A program made the position numbers and the translations under genes. From assembly GCA_903839355.1 (NCBI GenBank), contig CAIMBV010000053.1, positions 1-6,206 of the forward strand: a stretch of 6,206 nt of DNA, in the 5' to 3' direction. The notes under the pieces were generated by a model. That model was not told where the DNA came from. It was given only the letters and a program-made list of their open reading frames with translations, and ran no database searches. Numbering within the stretch: the stretch's first letter is position 1; every line of letters starts with the position of its first letter. This DNA is from an uncultured Actinomycetes bacterium (GTDB lineage Bacteria > Actinomycetota > Actinomycetes > Nanopelagicales > Nanopelagicaceae). Positions 1-6,157 of the stretch are shown here, one piece after another.

Positions 1-39
1 GACCATGCCAACCAATTGCGTGAAGCGATCGGGGAGTAG
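1..39 (+). CDS. C-terminal tail of an unidentified upstream gene (partial)
   Basis: Read from base 1, the first 12 codons are open and end at TAG (37-39), giving DHANQLREAIGE. The other two forward frames give either an immediate stop or a short implausible peptide, so this frame is the best guess for the end of a gene cut by the window edge. It lies on the same strand as the next gene, 26 nt upstream of it, so the two could share a transcript. Twelve residues are too few to assign a family. Confidence 0.35.
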   Translation, partial: DHANQLREAIGE

Positions 40-65
40 TTTTAGAGCGGATAGACGGCAAAATT

Positions 66-956
66 ATGAAAGAGAGAATGGCGAATCGCTTTCGCCAAAT
101 TGTGTCTGGTTCACCTGATGGGAGACCGGACTGGGTAAAACTGATCGCCCATGGAGAAGGTGTTGGACTCTTTGGGCCCGGTAGCGCCGTATGGCAGGTG
201 CATGGCACTGTGGCGACATTAGTTGGTGGCATCCGAGCACTTCTCCTGCAGGCGACTCATCCCGCTGCCCTCACGGGAGTTAGCCAACATTCCCGATATG
301 AATCTGATCCACTGGGTCGCCTTGCAGGAACATCTAGGTGGCTAACCATTACAACTTTTGGTTCCACCGAGGCGATCGCCAATGAGGCGGCTCGCGTCAA
401 CGCGATGCACGGCCACGTCAAAGGTGAATTCCAAAGCAAGTCAGGTGAGGTTCGCCCTTACCGCGCAGCAGACCCGCGCTACCTCCTCTGGGTGCACTGT
501 GCCTTTACCGACTCCTTCTTAACGGCGCATCAGGCATTTGGCTATCCCATCGACAGGGGAGCAGATGCATATGTCCAAGAGTGGAGCAAGAGTGCGGTTG
601 GGCTCGGACTAACGAACGCTCCCCAATCGGTTGCCGAGCTCAAGGCAACCATGGATGAATTTCTTGCTACCGATTTGGCTCCCAGCGCTGCCACAACCGA
701 GGTCGTTAAGTTCATCCTGAAACCGCCTCTAGGCACCGCTCCTTTGATGTTTTACCGAGTCCTAGCAAAGACCGCGATATCCACCTTGACTCCGGATCAA
801 CAGCAGATTCTGGGACTCAAGCCGGTGAGCCCAGCTTGGCGTTGGCTATGCGCTCGCTTGCTCAAACTCTTGAGCCTGGCGCTCGGTAAAGAGTCGCCCA
901 GTCAGGAAGTTGCCCGAGAGCGCATTGCTAGGACGGTTAAAATTCAAGATAGTTGA
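66..956 (+). CDS. DUF2236 / MpaB-type oxygenase family protein
   Basis: This 296-residue protein matches the DUF2236 family (MpaB and rubber-oxygenase/Lcp catalytic domain), whose studied members are b-type heme oxygenases. Visible family features, in order, are WQVHG (about 43-47), the signature around residues 57-92 with LLLQATHP, the serine/histidine pair SQHSRYESDP and a conserved Arg/Thr stretch, then FGS near 98-100, AMHGHV (113-118), and YRAADPRYLLWVH (132-144). His46, His65, His115/117 and His144 are candidate heme or active-site residues. No signal peptide or clear membrane span is seen, so it is probably cytoplasmic. The start is uncertain. ATG66 has no good ribosome binding site, and an in-frame ATG at 78 is preceded by AGAGAG that is too close to be convincing. 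The TGA stop lies inside an inverted repeat leading into the next gene, 28 nt downstream on the same strand. The substrate cannot be read from the sequence. Confidence 0.85.
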   Translation: MKERMANRFRQIVSGSPDGRPDWVKLIAHGEGVGLFGPGSAVWQVHGTVATLVGGIRALLLQATHPAALTGVSQHSRYESDPLGRLAGTSRWLTITTFGSTEAIANEAARVNAMHGHVKGEFQSKSGEVRPYRAADPRYLLWVHCAFTDSFLTAHQAFGYPIDRGADAYVQEWSKSAVGLGLTNAPQSVAELKATMDEFLATDLAPSAATTEVVKFILKPPLGTAPLMFYRVLAKTAISTLTPDQQQILGLKPVSPAWRWLCARLLKLLSLALGKESPSQEVARERIARTVKIQDS

Positions 957-970
957 AAGTTCAACTATCT
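947..970. promoter_or_regulatory. Perfect 11-bp inverted repeat, probable operator for the dioxygenase gene
   Basis: AGATAGTTGAA (947-957) is followed by AG and then its exact reverse complement (960-970). The two-fold symmetry, AT-rich arms and 2-nt centre resemble operators of dimeric winged-helix repressors such as the MarR family; that assignment is inference. It overlaps the TGA stop of the upstream gene (954-956) and ends 2 nt before the probable -10 box (973-978), so a bound dimer would block RNA polymerase. A 2-nt loop and the absence of a following T-run argue against a terminator. No regulator gene is visible in the window. Confidence 0.7.
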
Positions 971-972
971 GC

Positions 973-978
973 TAGTAT
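973..978 (+). promoter_or_regulatory. Probable -10 box of a leaderless promoter for the dioxygenase
   Basis: TAGTAT, preceded by TG one base upstream (TGC-TAGTAT, extended -10 style), ends 6 nt before the ATG at 985. This spacing would put the transcription start at or very near the A of the start codon. No Shine-Dalgarno-like sequence lies between 965 and 984, which fits leaderless translation, common in Actinobacteria. TTGAAA at 953-958, inside the palindrome, is only 14 nt upstream and so is a poor -35 candidate. Confidence 0.55.
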
Positions 979-984
979 CTGATC

Positions 985-1755
985 ATGGCAAAGACACCAG
1001 CCCTCTACATAGGTCATGGCGCACCTCCGCTACTGGATGACCCGCTATGGAGTTCACAGTTGGCGGCATGGGCAAATGAGTTGGAACGTCCCAGCGCGAT
1101 TTTAGTTGTAAGTGCGCATTGGGAGTCAGCACCGCTCACCATTGGATCTACCAGCGGTGAGACTCCACTTATTTATGATTTCGGTGGATTCGCACCAAAG
1201 TATTACAACTTGCAATACCGAGCTCCGGGAGCGCCTGATTTGGCGACACGGATCAAAGGTTTGATGAGTGAGCGCGTTGCGGAACAACCCAATCGTGGAC
1301 TTGATCACGGTGCGTATGTTCCGCTGCTAAAAATGTTTCCTAATGCCGACATCCCTGTTCTGCAGATGTCTATCCCAACGCAGGATCCCGAAAAACTTTT
1401 TAAGATCGGTCAACAACTCGCACCACTTCGTGACGAAGGTGTGCTGATTATCGGAAGCGGTTTTCTGACGCACGGACTGCCATTTCTTCGCGACTTTAGT
1501 ATTGATGCGACGCCTCCAGGGTGGAGCGTTGAGTTTGATCTCTGGGCGCAAGAAGTTTTGAGTCGAGGCGCTGTCGACGAGTTGATGAATTACAAAGTGT
1601 TAGCACCTGGAATGCCATATGCACATCCCACCGTGGAACACTTTGCTCCAATATTTATTACATTGGGTGCAGCGACTCAAGCAGATGCGGCACCAGATAC
1701 CGCGATCGATGGTTATTGGATGGGATTGTCTAAGCGCTCATTTCAAGTCGCCTGA
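985..1755 (+). CDS. DODA-type (YgiD-like) extradiol aromatic ring-opening dioxygenase
   Basis: This 256-residue protein belongs to the LigB-fold class III extradiol dioxygenases, DODA/YgiD branch, which cleave catechol-type rings such as DOPA using a single metal ion. The length matches the family (about 250-270). Conserved histidines are visible at His11 (YIGHGAPP), His45 (VVSAHWES), His108 (LDHGAYVPL), His163 (GSGFLTHGLP), His214 and His219 (HPTVEHFAPI). By comparison with YgiD, His11, His45 and His219 are the likely metal ligands, and His108 and His163 are probably catalytic. There is no signal peptide, so it is cytoplasmic. The ATG is the first residue of the family's N-terminal strand (TPALYIGHG), which supports the start despite the lack of a ribosome binding site. 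It is preceded by a palindromic operator candidate and follows a DUF2236 oxygenase gene. Its 3' end overlaps the convergent tgt by 13 bp. The natural substrate is not predictable from sequence. Confidence 0.92.
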   Translation: MAKTPALYIGHGAPPLLDDPLWSSQLAAWANELERPSAILVVSAHWESAPLTIGSTSGETPLIYDFGGFAPKYYNLQYRAPGAPDLATRIKGLMSERVAEQPNRGLDHGAYVPLLKMFPNADIPVLQMSIPTQDPEKLFKIGQQLAPLRDEGVLIIGSGFLTHGLPFLRDFSIDATPPGWSVEFDLWAQEVLSRGAVDELMNYKVLAPGMPYAHPTVEHFAPIFITLGAATQADAAPDTAIDGYWMGLSKRSFQVA

Positions 1756-3005
1756 CGTTTTGGATTTCCAACATAAAAGCGCCCCAAGAATTCGCGCTTG
1801 AACTCAAAGAAATCTCCGCTTTCAATAGTTAGGCGCATCTGATCTACTAATCGAACAATGAATCTCTCGTTGTGAATTGTGGCGAGGGTTCCTGCCACCA
1901 TCTCCTTTGAGCGGAACAAGTGAGCGAGGTATGCCGCTGTGTAATTCGAGCAGGTGTAGCAGTCACACTCTTCATCGATGGGGGAGAACTCTCTTTGATA
2001 CTTGGCATTGCTTAAGTTGACGCGACCGTCACGTGTAAAGACAGCGCTCGTACGAGCTTGTCGGCTGGGTGCAACACAATCGAAAGTATCGGCACCGTTC
2101 TCAACTCCAATAAAGAGGTCATCAGGTTCCCCGATTCCCAAGAGGTGGCGTGGTTTATTGCGGGGGAGTTCTTCACACATCCACTCCACGATCGTTCCGA
2201 GATTTTCCTTATCGAGCGCGCCACCTAACCCAAACCCGTCGAAACTGATGCCATCCTCATCGAGACCAGCTAAATCCCGCGCAGCCTTGCGGCGTAGATC
2301 CTCATATTGGGCTCCTTGGAGGACACCGAAGAGCGCTTGATAAGGGCGGTGGGTGCGTTCGCGGGTCAGCCGACCATGCTCAACCAGGCAGCGCTTCGCC
2401 CACAACCGGGTGCGCTCCAAGGATCGCTCCTGGTAACCCCGAGTGTTGTGGAGGGTGGTGCACTCATCGAAGGCGAAAATAATGTCGGCCCCGAGTTGAT
2501 GCTGGACCTGCATAGATATTTCTGGAGTAAATCGATGCATGCTGCCGTCGAGGTGGGATTTGAAGGTCACCCCATCATCATCCACATGGGCTAGACGCTC
2601 TTTATTTTCTGCAATGACCTCATCGGACCTAAAAGTCTCGGTATCCATGGCGATAACCTTCTTAAAGCCAACTCCCAGAGAGAGAACCTGAAAGCCCCCG
2701 CTATCTGTAATGGTGGGGCCGGACCAGTTCATGAAGCGTCCTAGCCCACCGGCCTCATCAACGATCTCTGGCCCGGGTTGAAGGTAAAGGTGGTAGGCGT
2801 TAGCGAGAATCGCCTGAGCTTCAAGCTCCTTCATGGACTCAGGAAGCACTCCCTTTACGGTGGCTTTAGTTCCCACCGGAATGAAGGCCGGTGTCCTGAT
2901 CTGACCGTGGGGAGTGGAGATAACCCCGGTTCGCCCCAACCTCTCAGGCAGTTGCCTCCCTTCTGCGAATGAGAAGGTATTGCCCGAATTGGTGCCATAG
3001 GTCAT
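1743..3005 (-). CDS. tgt: tRNA-guanine(34) transglycosylase (queuine tRNA-ribosyltransferase)
   Basis: Tgt exchanges guanine 34 of GUN-anticodon tRNAs (Asp, Asn, His, Tyr) for preQ1 or queuine. From the ATG at 3005 the protein has 420 residues, somewhat longer than the ~375 of proteobacterial enzymes. In that numbering, the general-base Asp is in TDSGGFQVLSLG (about D101), the nucleophilic Asp is in ADTFDCVAPSRQAR (about D309), and the zinc site is Cys347, Cys349, Cys352 (CDCYTC) with His378 (ATIHNERF). ALFGVLQG and GFGLGGALDKE are also family motifs. The frame stays open upstream to a TTG at 3044. I prefer the ATG because a TANNNT box lies 6 nt before it, inside the would-be extension, and family similarity begins only at FSFAEGRQLPERLGRTG. 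No queC/D/E/F genes are seen, so the source of the modified base is unknown. It is transcribed divergently from the substrate-binding protein gene. Confidence 0.96.
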   Translation of the reverse strand: MTYGTNSGNTFSFAEGRQLPERLGRTGVISTPHGQIRTPAFIPVGTKATVKGVLPESMKELEAQAILANAYHLYLQPGPEIVDEAGGLGRFMNWSGPTITDSGGFQVLSLGVGFKKVIAMDTETFRSDEVIAENKERLAHVDDDGVTFKSHLDGSMHRFTPEISMQVQHQLGADIIFAFDECTTLHNTRGYQERSLERTRLWAKRCLVEHGRLTRERTHRPYQALFGVLQGAQYEDLRRKAARDLAGLDEDGISFDGFGLGGALDKENLGTIVEWMCEELPRNKPRHLLGIGEPDDLFIGVENGADTFDCVAPSRQARTSAVFTRDGRVNLSNAKYQREFSPIDEECDCYTCSNYTAAYLAHLFRSKEMVAGTLATIHNERFIVRLVDQMRLTIESGDFFEFKREFLGRFYVGNPKRQAT

Positions 3006-3011
3006 GCCCGT

Positions 3012-3017
3012 ACTGTA
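3012..3017 (-). promoter_or_regulatory. Probable -10 box of a leaderless tgt promoter
   Basis: On the minus strand TACAGT is followed by exactly 6 nt (ACGGGC) and then the ATG of tgt, the same geometry as the TAGTAT box of the dioxygenase gene. There is no Shine-Dalgarno sequence before this ATG. No convincing -35 hexamer is seen at 16-18 nt. The box supports ATG3005 rather than the upstream TTG as the start. Confidence 0.5.
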
Positions 3018-3124
3018 TTGAAAAGAACCCGACAAATAGGGCAAGATGACCCCACTTGGTACCCCTCGTGCGGGCTAGGACGGTTGAAGTGCAAACTTTG
3101 GCGGAACGGGCTTGCTCACCTATT

Positions 3125-3130
3125 AAGGAG
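3125..3130 (+). promoter_or_regulatory. Strong ribosome binding site of the substrate-binding protein gene
   Basis: AAGGAG, followed by AAAAC and ATG, is a near-ideal Shine-Dalgarno sequence 5 nt from the start codon. It fixes the start at 3136. It contrasts with the two leaderless genes nearby and fits a protein made in large amounts. I could not identify a convincing promoter for this gene in the 3045-3124 spacer; TTGAAG at 3084-3089 has no good partner -10. Confidence 0.8.
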
Positions 3131-3135
3131 AAAAC

Positions 3136-4992
3136 ATGAAAGCACGCCTCAAGACGCGTACTGTCGTCGCAGCGGTCTCCGCAGCGTCGATCGCGTTAGT
3201 CGGCTTTGTTGCTGTACCAGCTCATGCTGATACTCGCACCACTGTCGTGATAACGGAATCAAATCCGTTGTCATCATTGAATCCTGGAACTCCGGATACA
3301 AACTTGGTGACAAATACTGATATTGGATATTTAGTTACTGCTCCATTCTGGTACTACGACAACAAGGAGCAGGTTGTTCGCAACACAGATTTGGGTTCTT
3401 ATGGCATCACTGTAAATAAAGTGAATGACTTCGAAGTCAAGTACACGATCAAGAAGGGTGCTGTCTGGTCAGATGGAGTACCAATCACCGCAGGTGACCT
3501 TCTCCTCAGCCATATCTTGAACTCTAGTGCTTACTCGATCAAGGCCGGTCTTGGAGATCCAAATGGAAACACCACTCCTGCCTTCAATAGCGTCAACTAC
3601 GGCGGTCCATATGACACCGCGGTTAACGGACTTCCTGTTGTTTCAGCTGATGGATTGTCTGTCACAGTCAAGTACAGCATCCGTGTAGCAAACTGGGATA
3701 TCTTGGGACCAAGCCCATTCCCAGTCCACACATTGGTCGAGCTCGCTCGTGGAGACAAGGGTCTTCCTTCAGTCTCAACCGCAAACGCTGATACTGCACA
3801 GTTCGTAAAGGACTTCCAGTCATACAACACTGCAAACCTTAAGAAGTACGGAAACGTTTGGAGCAACACCTTCAACATCTCTGCTGTTGATAGCTCAACA
3901 AACCCACTTCTTTTGGTCAGCAATGGTGGATACATCATGCAGTCAGCAGTTACAAACCAAAGCGCAACTCTCGTTGTTAACCCTAAGTACAACGATGGTC
4001 CAGCTCTTAGCGGCATCACAACATTCATCTTCAAGTTCGGTGTTGCTGATGGCTCACCTTCAGCTCAAGCACTCTCCAACAAGGAAATTGATGTATACGA
4101 CGGTCAGCCAACCGCTGATGCAGTTGCATCACTCAAGACCCTTCCAGGTGTAACAACCGTTGGTTACAACGCTGCAACATACGAGCACATCGATCTTCGC
4201 GTAGGCGATGGACCAGGAACTACAGATCACTACACCGGCCCATTTGCTGCTTCAGGAGGCCAGAAGGCTGCCGACCTACGTCGCGCATTCTTGCTCGCCT
4301 ACCCACGCGCAGATATCGTCTCTAAGTTGATTGCACCAATCAACTCAGATGCACAGGTCTTGCAGTCAACATTCGTGCTTCCTGATAACTCCGATTACAA
4401 CAGCGTAATTGGTTCTAACGGTTCTACGATCTACTCTGGAACCCAGGCAAAGCGCACAGCTACTGCTCTTGCATTGGTAAAGAAGTACTACCCAACAGCG
4501 GGTACTGCTACTCCAATCAATGTAAACCTTCTCTTCGGACAACCTTCGAACACTCGTCGTGTTTCTGAATCACAGTTGGTTAAGGCTGCAGAAGCTAAGG
4601 TTGGCTTCAACGTCAACATCACACCTACCTCGGGTTGGTCTGCTCACTTGTCAGAGAACAAGTGGGATGCTGAATTCTTCGCATGGTCAGCATCAAGCAT
4701 CCAGCAACAAGGTAACTGCCCTAACTTCGAGACAAGTGGTGGAAACAACTTCATTGGCTACTCAAGCCCAGTCGTTGATGCTGCTTGTAAGGTTCTATCT
4801 GGCGCTGCAATCTCGCACGCTGATGAACTTCGTCTCTACGATCAAGCAGAAGGTGCTGTAGATCGTGATGCAGTCTCACTGGGAATCTTCCAATTCCCAT
4901 CTGTGGTTGCTTACAACTCAGCACTCACAGGCGTAAAGCCTGGCCCACTTGCTCCAAACATTGTTTGGAACTACTGGGATTGGCACTTCTAA
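3136..4992 (+). CDS. Secreted ABC transporter substrate-binding protein, family 5 (peptide/nickel type)
   Basis: This 618-residue protein is a DppA/OppA-like (SBP_bac_5) extracytoplasmic receptor that captures oligopeptides or similar solutes for an ABC importer. Residues 1-31 form a Sec signal peptide: basic MKARLKTRT, a hydrophobic core (10-27), then PAHA-DT, a type I signal peptidase site with cleavage predicted after Ala31. There is no lipobox cysteine, so unlike most Gram-positive receptors it is not predicted to be lipid-anchored. Family features are YTIKKGAVWSDGVPITAGD (about 103-121), the 'VNPKYNDGP' segment (281-289), LRRAFLLAYPRADIV (381-395) and a C-terminal aromatic-rich WNYWDWHF. 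The mature protein has only two cysteines, Cys528 and Cys551, which could form a disulfide. Codon choice looks more biased (many AAC, AAG, GCT/GCA) than in neighbouring genes, suggesting high expression. A permease fragment follows after a 195-nt spacer that contains a strong hairpin. Ligand specificity is not readable. Confidence 0.93.
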   Translation: MKARLKTRTVVAAVSAASIALVGFVAVPAHADTRTTVVITESNPLSSLNPGTPDTNLVTNTDIGYLVTAPFWYYDNKEQVVRNTDLGSYGITVNKVNDFEVKYTIKKGAVWSDGVPITAGDLLLSHILNSSAYSIKAGLGDPNGNTTPAFNSVNYGGPYDTAVNGLPVVSADGLSVTVKYSIRVANWDILGPSPFPVHTLVELARGDKGLPSVSTANADTAQFVKDFQSYNTANLKKYGNVWSNTFNISAVDSSTNPLLLVSNGGYIMQSAVTNQSATLVVNPKYNDGPALSGITTFIFKFGVADGSPSAQALSNKEIDVYDGQPTADAVASLKTLPGVTTVGYNAATYEHIDLRVGDGPGTTDHYTGPFAASGGQKAADLRRAFLLAYPRADIVSKLIAPINSDAQVLQSTFVLPDNSDYNSVIGSNGSTIYSGTQAKRTATALALVKKYYPTAGTATPINVNLLFGQPSNTRRVSESQLVKAAEAKVGFNVNITPTSGWSAHLSENKWDAEFFAWSASSIQQQGNCPNFETSGGNNFIGYSSPVVDAACKVLSGAAISHADELRLYDQAEGAVDRDAVSLGIFQFPSVVAYNSALTGVKPGPLAPNIVWNYWDWHF

Positions 4993-5009
4993 GAAGTAAG
5001 CTTCTTAGA
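4988..5009 (+). repeat. Small inverted repeat spanning the stop codon
   Basis: TCTAAGAAG (4988-4996) and CTTCTTAGA (5001-5009) are perfect 9-nt complements around a TAAG loop, and the left arm contains the TAA stop of the substrate-binding protein gene. A further copy of TCTAAG at 5015-5020 could pair with CTTAGA (5004-5009) instead. It may stabilise the 3' end of the transcript or help form the terminator structure just downstream. Confidence 0.5.
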
Positions 5010-5018
5010 GCAGTTCTA

Positions 5019-5057
5019 AGAGAAGGGCGCTCTCCTCTGCGGAGGGCGCCCTTCTCT
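5019..5057 (+). terminator. Strong GC-rich hairpin after the substrate-binding protein gene
   Basis: AGAGAAGGGCGCTCTCC (5019-5035) pairs with GGAGGGCGCCCTTCTCT (5041-5057) around a 5-nt loop, giving a 17-bp stem with a single G-U wobble. The only T-run is TTTT at 5072-5075, 14 nt past the stem, so it is not a classical Rho-independent terminator; U-tract-poor hairpins are common in Actinobacteria. Lying between receptor and permease, it would let the receptor be transcribed in excess of the membrane components or protect the receptor mRNA from 3' decay. Confidence 0.8.
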
Positions 5058-5125
5058 GCTTGATAGAGGGGTTTTAGCAGGTGTTTAGCCTGCGAGTTCA
5101 TTTAATGTTATCCAGCAGTTTGCCC

Positions 5126-5131
5126 TAGTAT
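5126..5131 (+). promoter_or_regulatory. Possible -10 box upstream of the permease
   Basis: TAGTAT, the same hexamer as at the dioxygenase promoter, lies 56 nt before the permease start. The nearest -35-like sequence, TTAATG at 5102-5107, is weak with an 18-nt spacer. If real, the permease genes would have their own promoter after the hairpin at 5019-5057. The rest of 5058-5187 holds only two minor inverted repeats, GCAGG/CCTGC (5077-5093) and CTACA/TGTAG (5137-5155). Confidence 0.25.
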
Positions 5132-5172
5132 CGCCTCTACATGCATTGCCTGTAGAACCTTGGATTCCTAGT

Positions 5173-5178
5173 AGGAGG
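5173..5178 (+). promoter_or_regulatory. Ribosome binding site that decides the permease start
   Basis: AGGAGG is a consensus Shine-Dalgarno sequence 9 nt before the GTG at 5188. It selects this GTG over the in-frame TTG at 5146, which has no such site and would add 14 residues unlike the family N-terminus. Confidence 0.75.
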
Positions 5179-5187
5179 TCGACTCGA

Positions 5188-5607
5188 GTGTTTGCCTATA
5201 TTTCACGTCGAATAGGCGCTGCGTTTATTGTCCTCTTTGGATCGACATTCATCCTTTTTAACCTTGAGGCGATTTCTGGAGATCCTCTTTCGGATCTGCG
5301 AACAAGCACCAGTCCAACAGCAAAAGCCCAACTTCATGACCTCATTAGAACACTGCACCTGAATGTTCCGGCTCCAGCGCGTTACTTCATCTGGCTCAAG
5401 GGAGTACTCAAGGTATTCACTGGTCACATCGATTTGGGCACCGACCGGCAATCCACTCCTATTCCCACGGTTCTAGGGACTGCTATTCCCACAACAATTA
5501 GGTTGGTCTTGGCAGCTACCATTTTGGCAATCGTCTTAGGAATTGCAATTGGAATTATTTGCTTTGCTTCGTTTCCTGGGTGTCAAGAAGCAAGAAGACT
5601 ATCGTGA
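5188..5607 (+). CDS. DppB/OppB-like ABC transporter permease, N-terminal fragment, truncated by a sequence join
   Basis: From GTG5188 the protein starts FAYISRRIGAAFIVLFGSTF, the typical first membrane helix of DppB/OppB-type permeases (about residues 3-25). It is followed by SGDPL, the periplasmic stretch, the RYFIWLKGVLK and DLGTDRQSTPIPTVL segments, and the second helix IRLVLAATILAIVLGIAIGI. These subunits form the membrane channel of peptide/nickel-type importers and pair with a second permease and one or two ATPases. It is the expected partner of the receptor at 3136-4992. Family-like sequence stops near 5550-5556, about residue 122 of an expected ~310. The remaining codons to the TGA at 5605-5607 (CFASFPGCQEARRLS) are out-of-frame reading of an unrelated helicase gene and should not be treated as native permease. 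No function is expected from this fragment as it stands. Confidence 0.85.
   Translation: MFAYISRRIGAAFIVLFGSTFILFNLEAISGDPLSDLRTSTSPTAKAQLHDLIRTLHLNVPAPARYFIWLKGVLKVFTGHIDLGTDRQSTPIPTVLGTAIPTTIRLVLAATILAIVLGIAIGIICFASFPGCQEARRLS
5550..5560. other. Abrupt junction: permease to SNF2 helicase
   Basis: Left of this point, frame 1 encodes a permease second helix (LAIVLGIAIGI). Right of it, a different frame encodes SNF2 helicase (ELFALLRFLGVKKQED). Both proteins are cut internally. The overlap of plausible sequence on each side (GGAATTATT) leaves the exact breakpoint uncertain by about 10 nt. No inverted or direct repeats, transposase or att-like sequence are seen at the join. Confidence 0.8.
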
Positions 5608-6157
5608 CTTCATGGAAAAATATACAGAGCATAAAAATGTGAGAGGCCGGTTAATCTGGACAGGTGCGAAGAATCTGGATTTACTCAATAAGGAATTGCA
5701 GCCGTTTATGTTGCGCCGGATGAAAAAAGACGTACTGAAGGATTTACCGCCTAAGACGAATACGGCAATGTTCGTCCCCATCTCTAATGCCAAAGAATAT
5801 CGGGAAGCGGAAACTAACTTCTTGTCATGGCTGGAAAAGACCAAAGGCACCGATGCCGCCGATAGAGCCGTAGACGCTGAAGTTATCGTACAAATGAACT
5901 CACTCCGGCAGTTGGCCGCAGCTGGTAAAGTGGCGCCGGTTAATGACTGGCTGAAGCCGTGCAGCATGACAGGAAGCAAAGTCTTGATATTCAGTAGCTT
6001 CACGCCTCCGCTGGTAGAATTGCATAAATTGAAATCGCCGTTAGCCGTACTTTATACCGGAGCAACTTCAAAAGAAGAACGGCAGCGCATTGTTGATAAT
6101 TTCCAAAAAGACCCGGCAGCTTGCTACTTCATGGGAACGATTGGCGCGGCCGGCGTC
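5552..6157 (+). CDS. SNF2/SMARCAL1-like DEAD/DEAH helicase, internal fragment lacking both ends
   Basis: The frame starting at 5552 is open through the end of the window and encodes about 202 residues of a SNF2-family ATPase. In order: ELFALLRFLG and DYRDFMEKYT near the end of the N-terminal ATPase lobe, then the hallmark LQPFMLRRMKKDVLKDLPPK (near residues 48-67). A connecting region follows with the LRQLAAAGK element seen in SMARCAL1-type enzymes, then the start of the second RecA lobe with GSKVLIFSSF (motif IV region), LYTGATSKEERQRIVDNFQ and GTIGAAGV (motif V). Motifs I-III upstream and motif VI downstream are missing. After GAAGV the expected GLTLT does not follow and the sequence switches to a GC-rich tail. 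Such helicases are common on phages and plasmids of Firmicutes, and codon use here looks Firmicute-like by eye; both are inferences. There is no start codon or ribosome binding site, so it is not a functional gene here. Confidence 0.85.

Noticed and set aside
947..970. The inverted repeat as an intrinsic terminator of the DUF2236 gene
   Set aside because: The central loop would be only 2 nt and no T-run follows; its position against a -10 box fits an operator better.
3005..3044. N-terminal extension of Tgt from TTG3044
   Set aside because: Only a poor ribosome binding site, a rare start codon, no family similarity in the added 13 residues, and a TANNNT box inside the extension.
3045..3135. 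A tRNA-like or riboswitch-like element in the divergent tgt/receptor spacer
   Set aside because: The spacer is only 91 nt and I could find no cloverleaf, preQ1 aptamer-like pseudoknot or other convincing structure by eye.
3597..4034. 145-codon minus-strand frame inside the substrate-binding protein gene
   Set aside because: It lies opposite a clear family 5 receptor with biased codon use, which generates long antisense open frames by chance.
5178..5188. GTCGACTCGAG at the permease start, resembling a SalI-XhoI linker
   Set aside because: The sequence is flanked on the left by a natural spacer and consensus ribosome binding site and on the right by a typical permease N-terminus with an uninterrupted reading frame, so it is most likely coincidence.
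5599..6003. 134-codon open frame on the minus strand
   Set aside because: It is antisense to the well-recognised SNF2 coding frame and shows no recognisable protein features.
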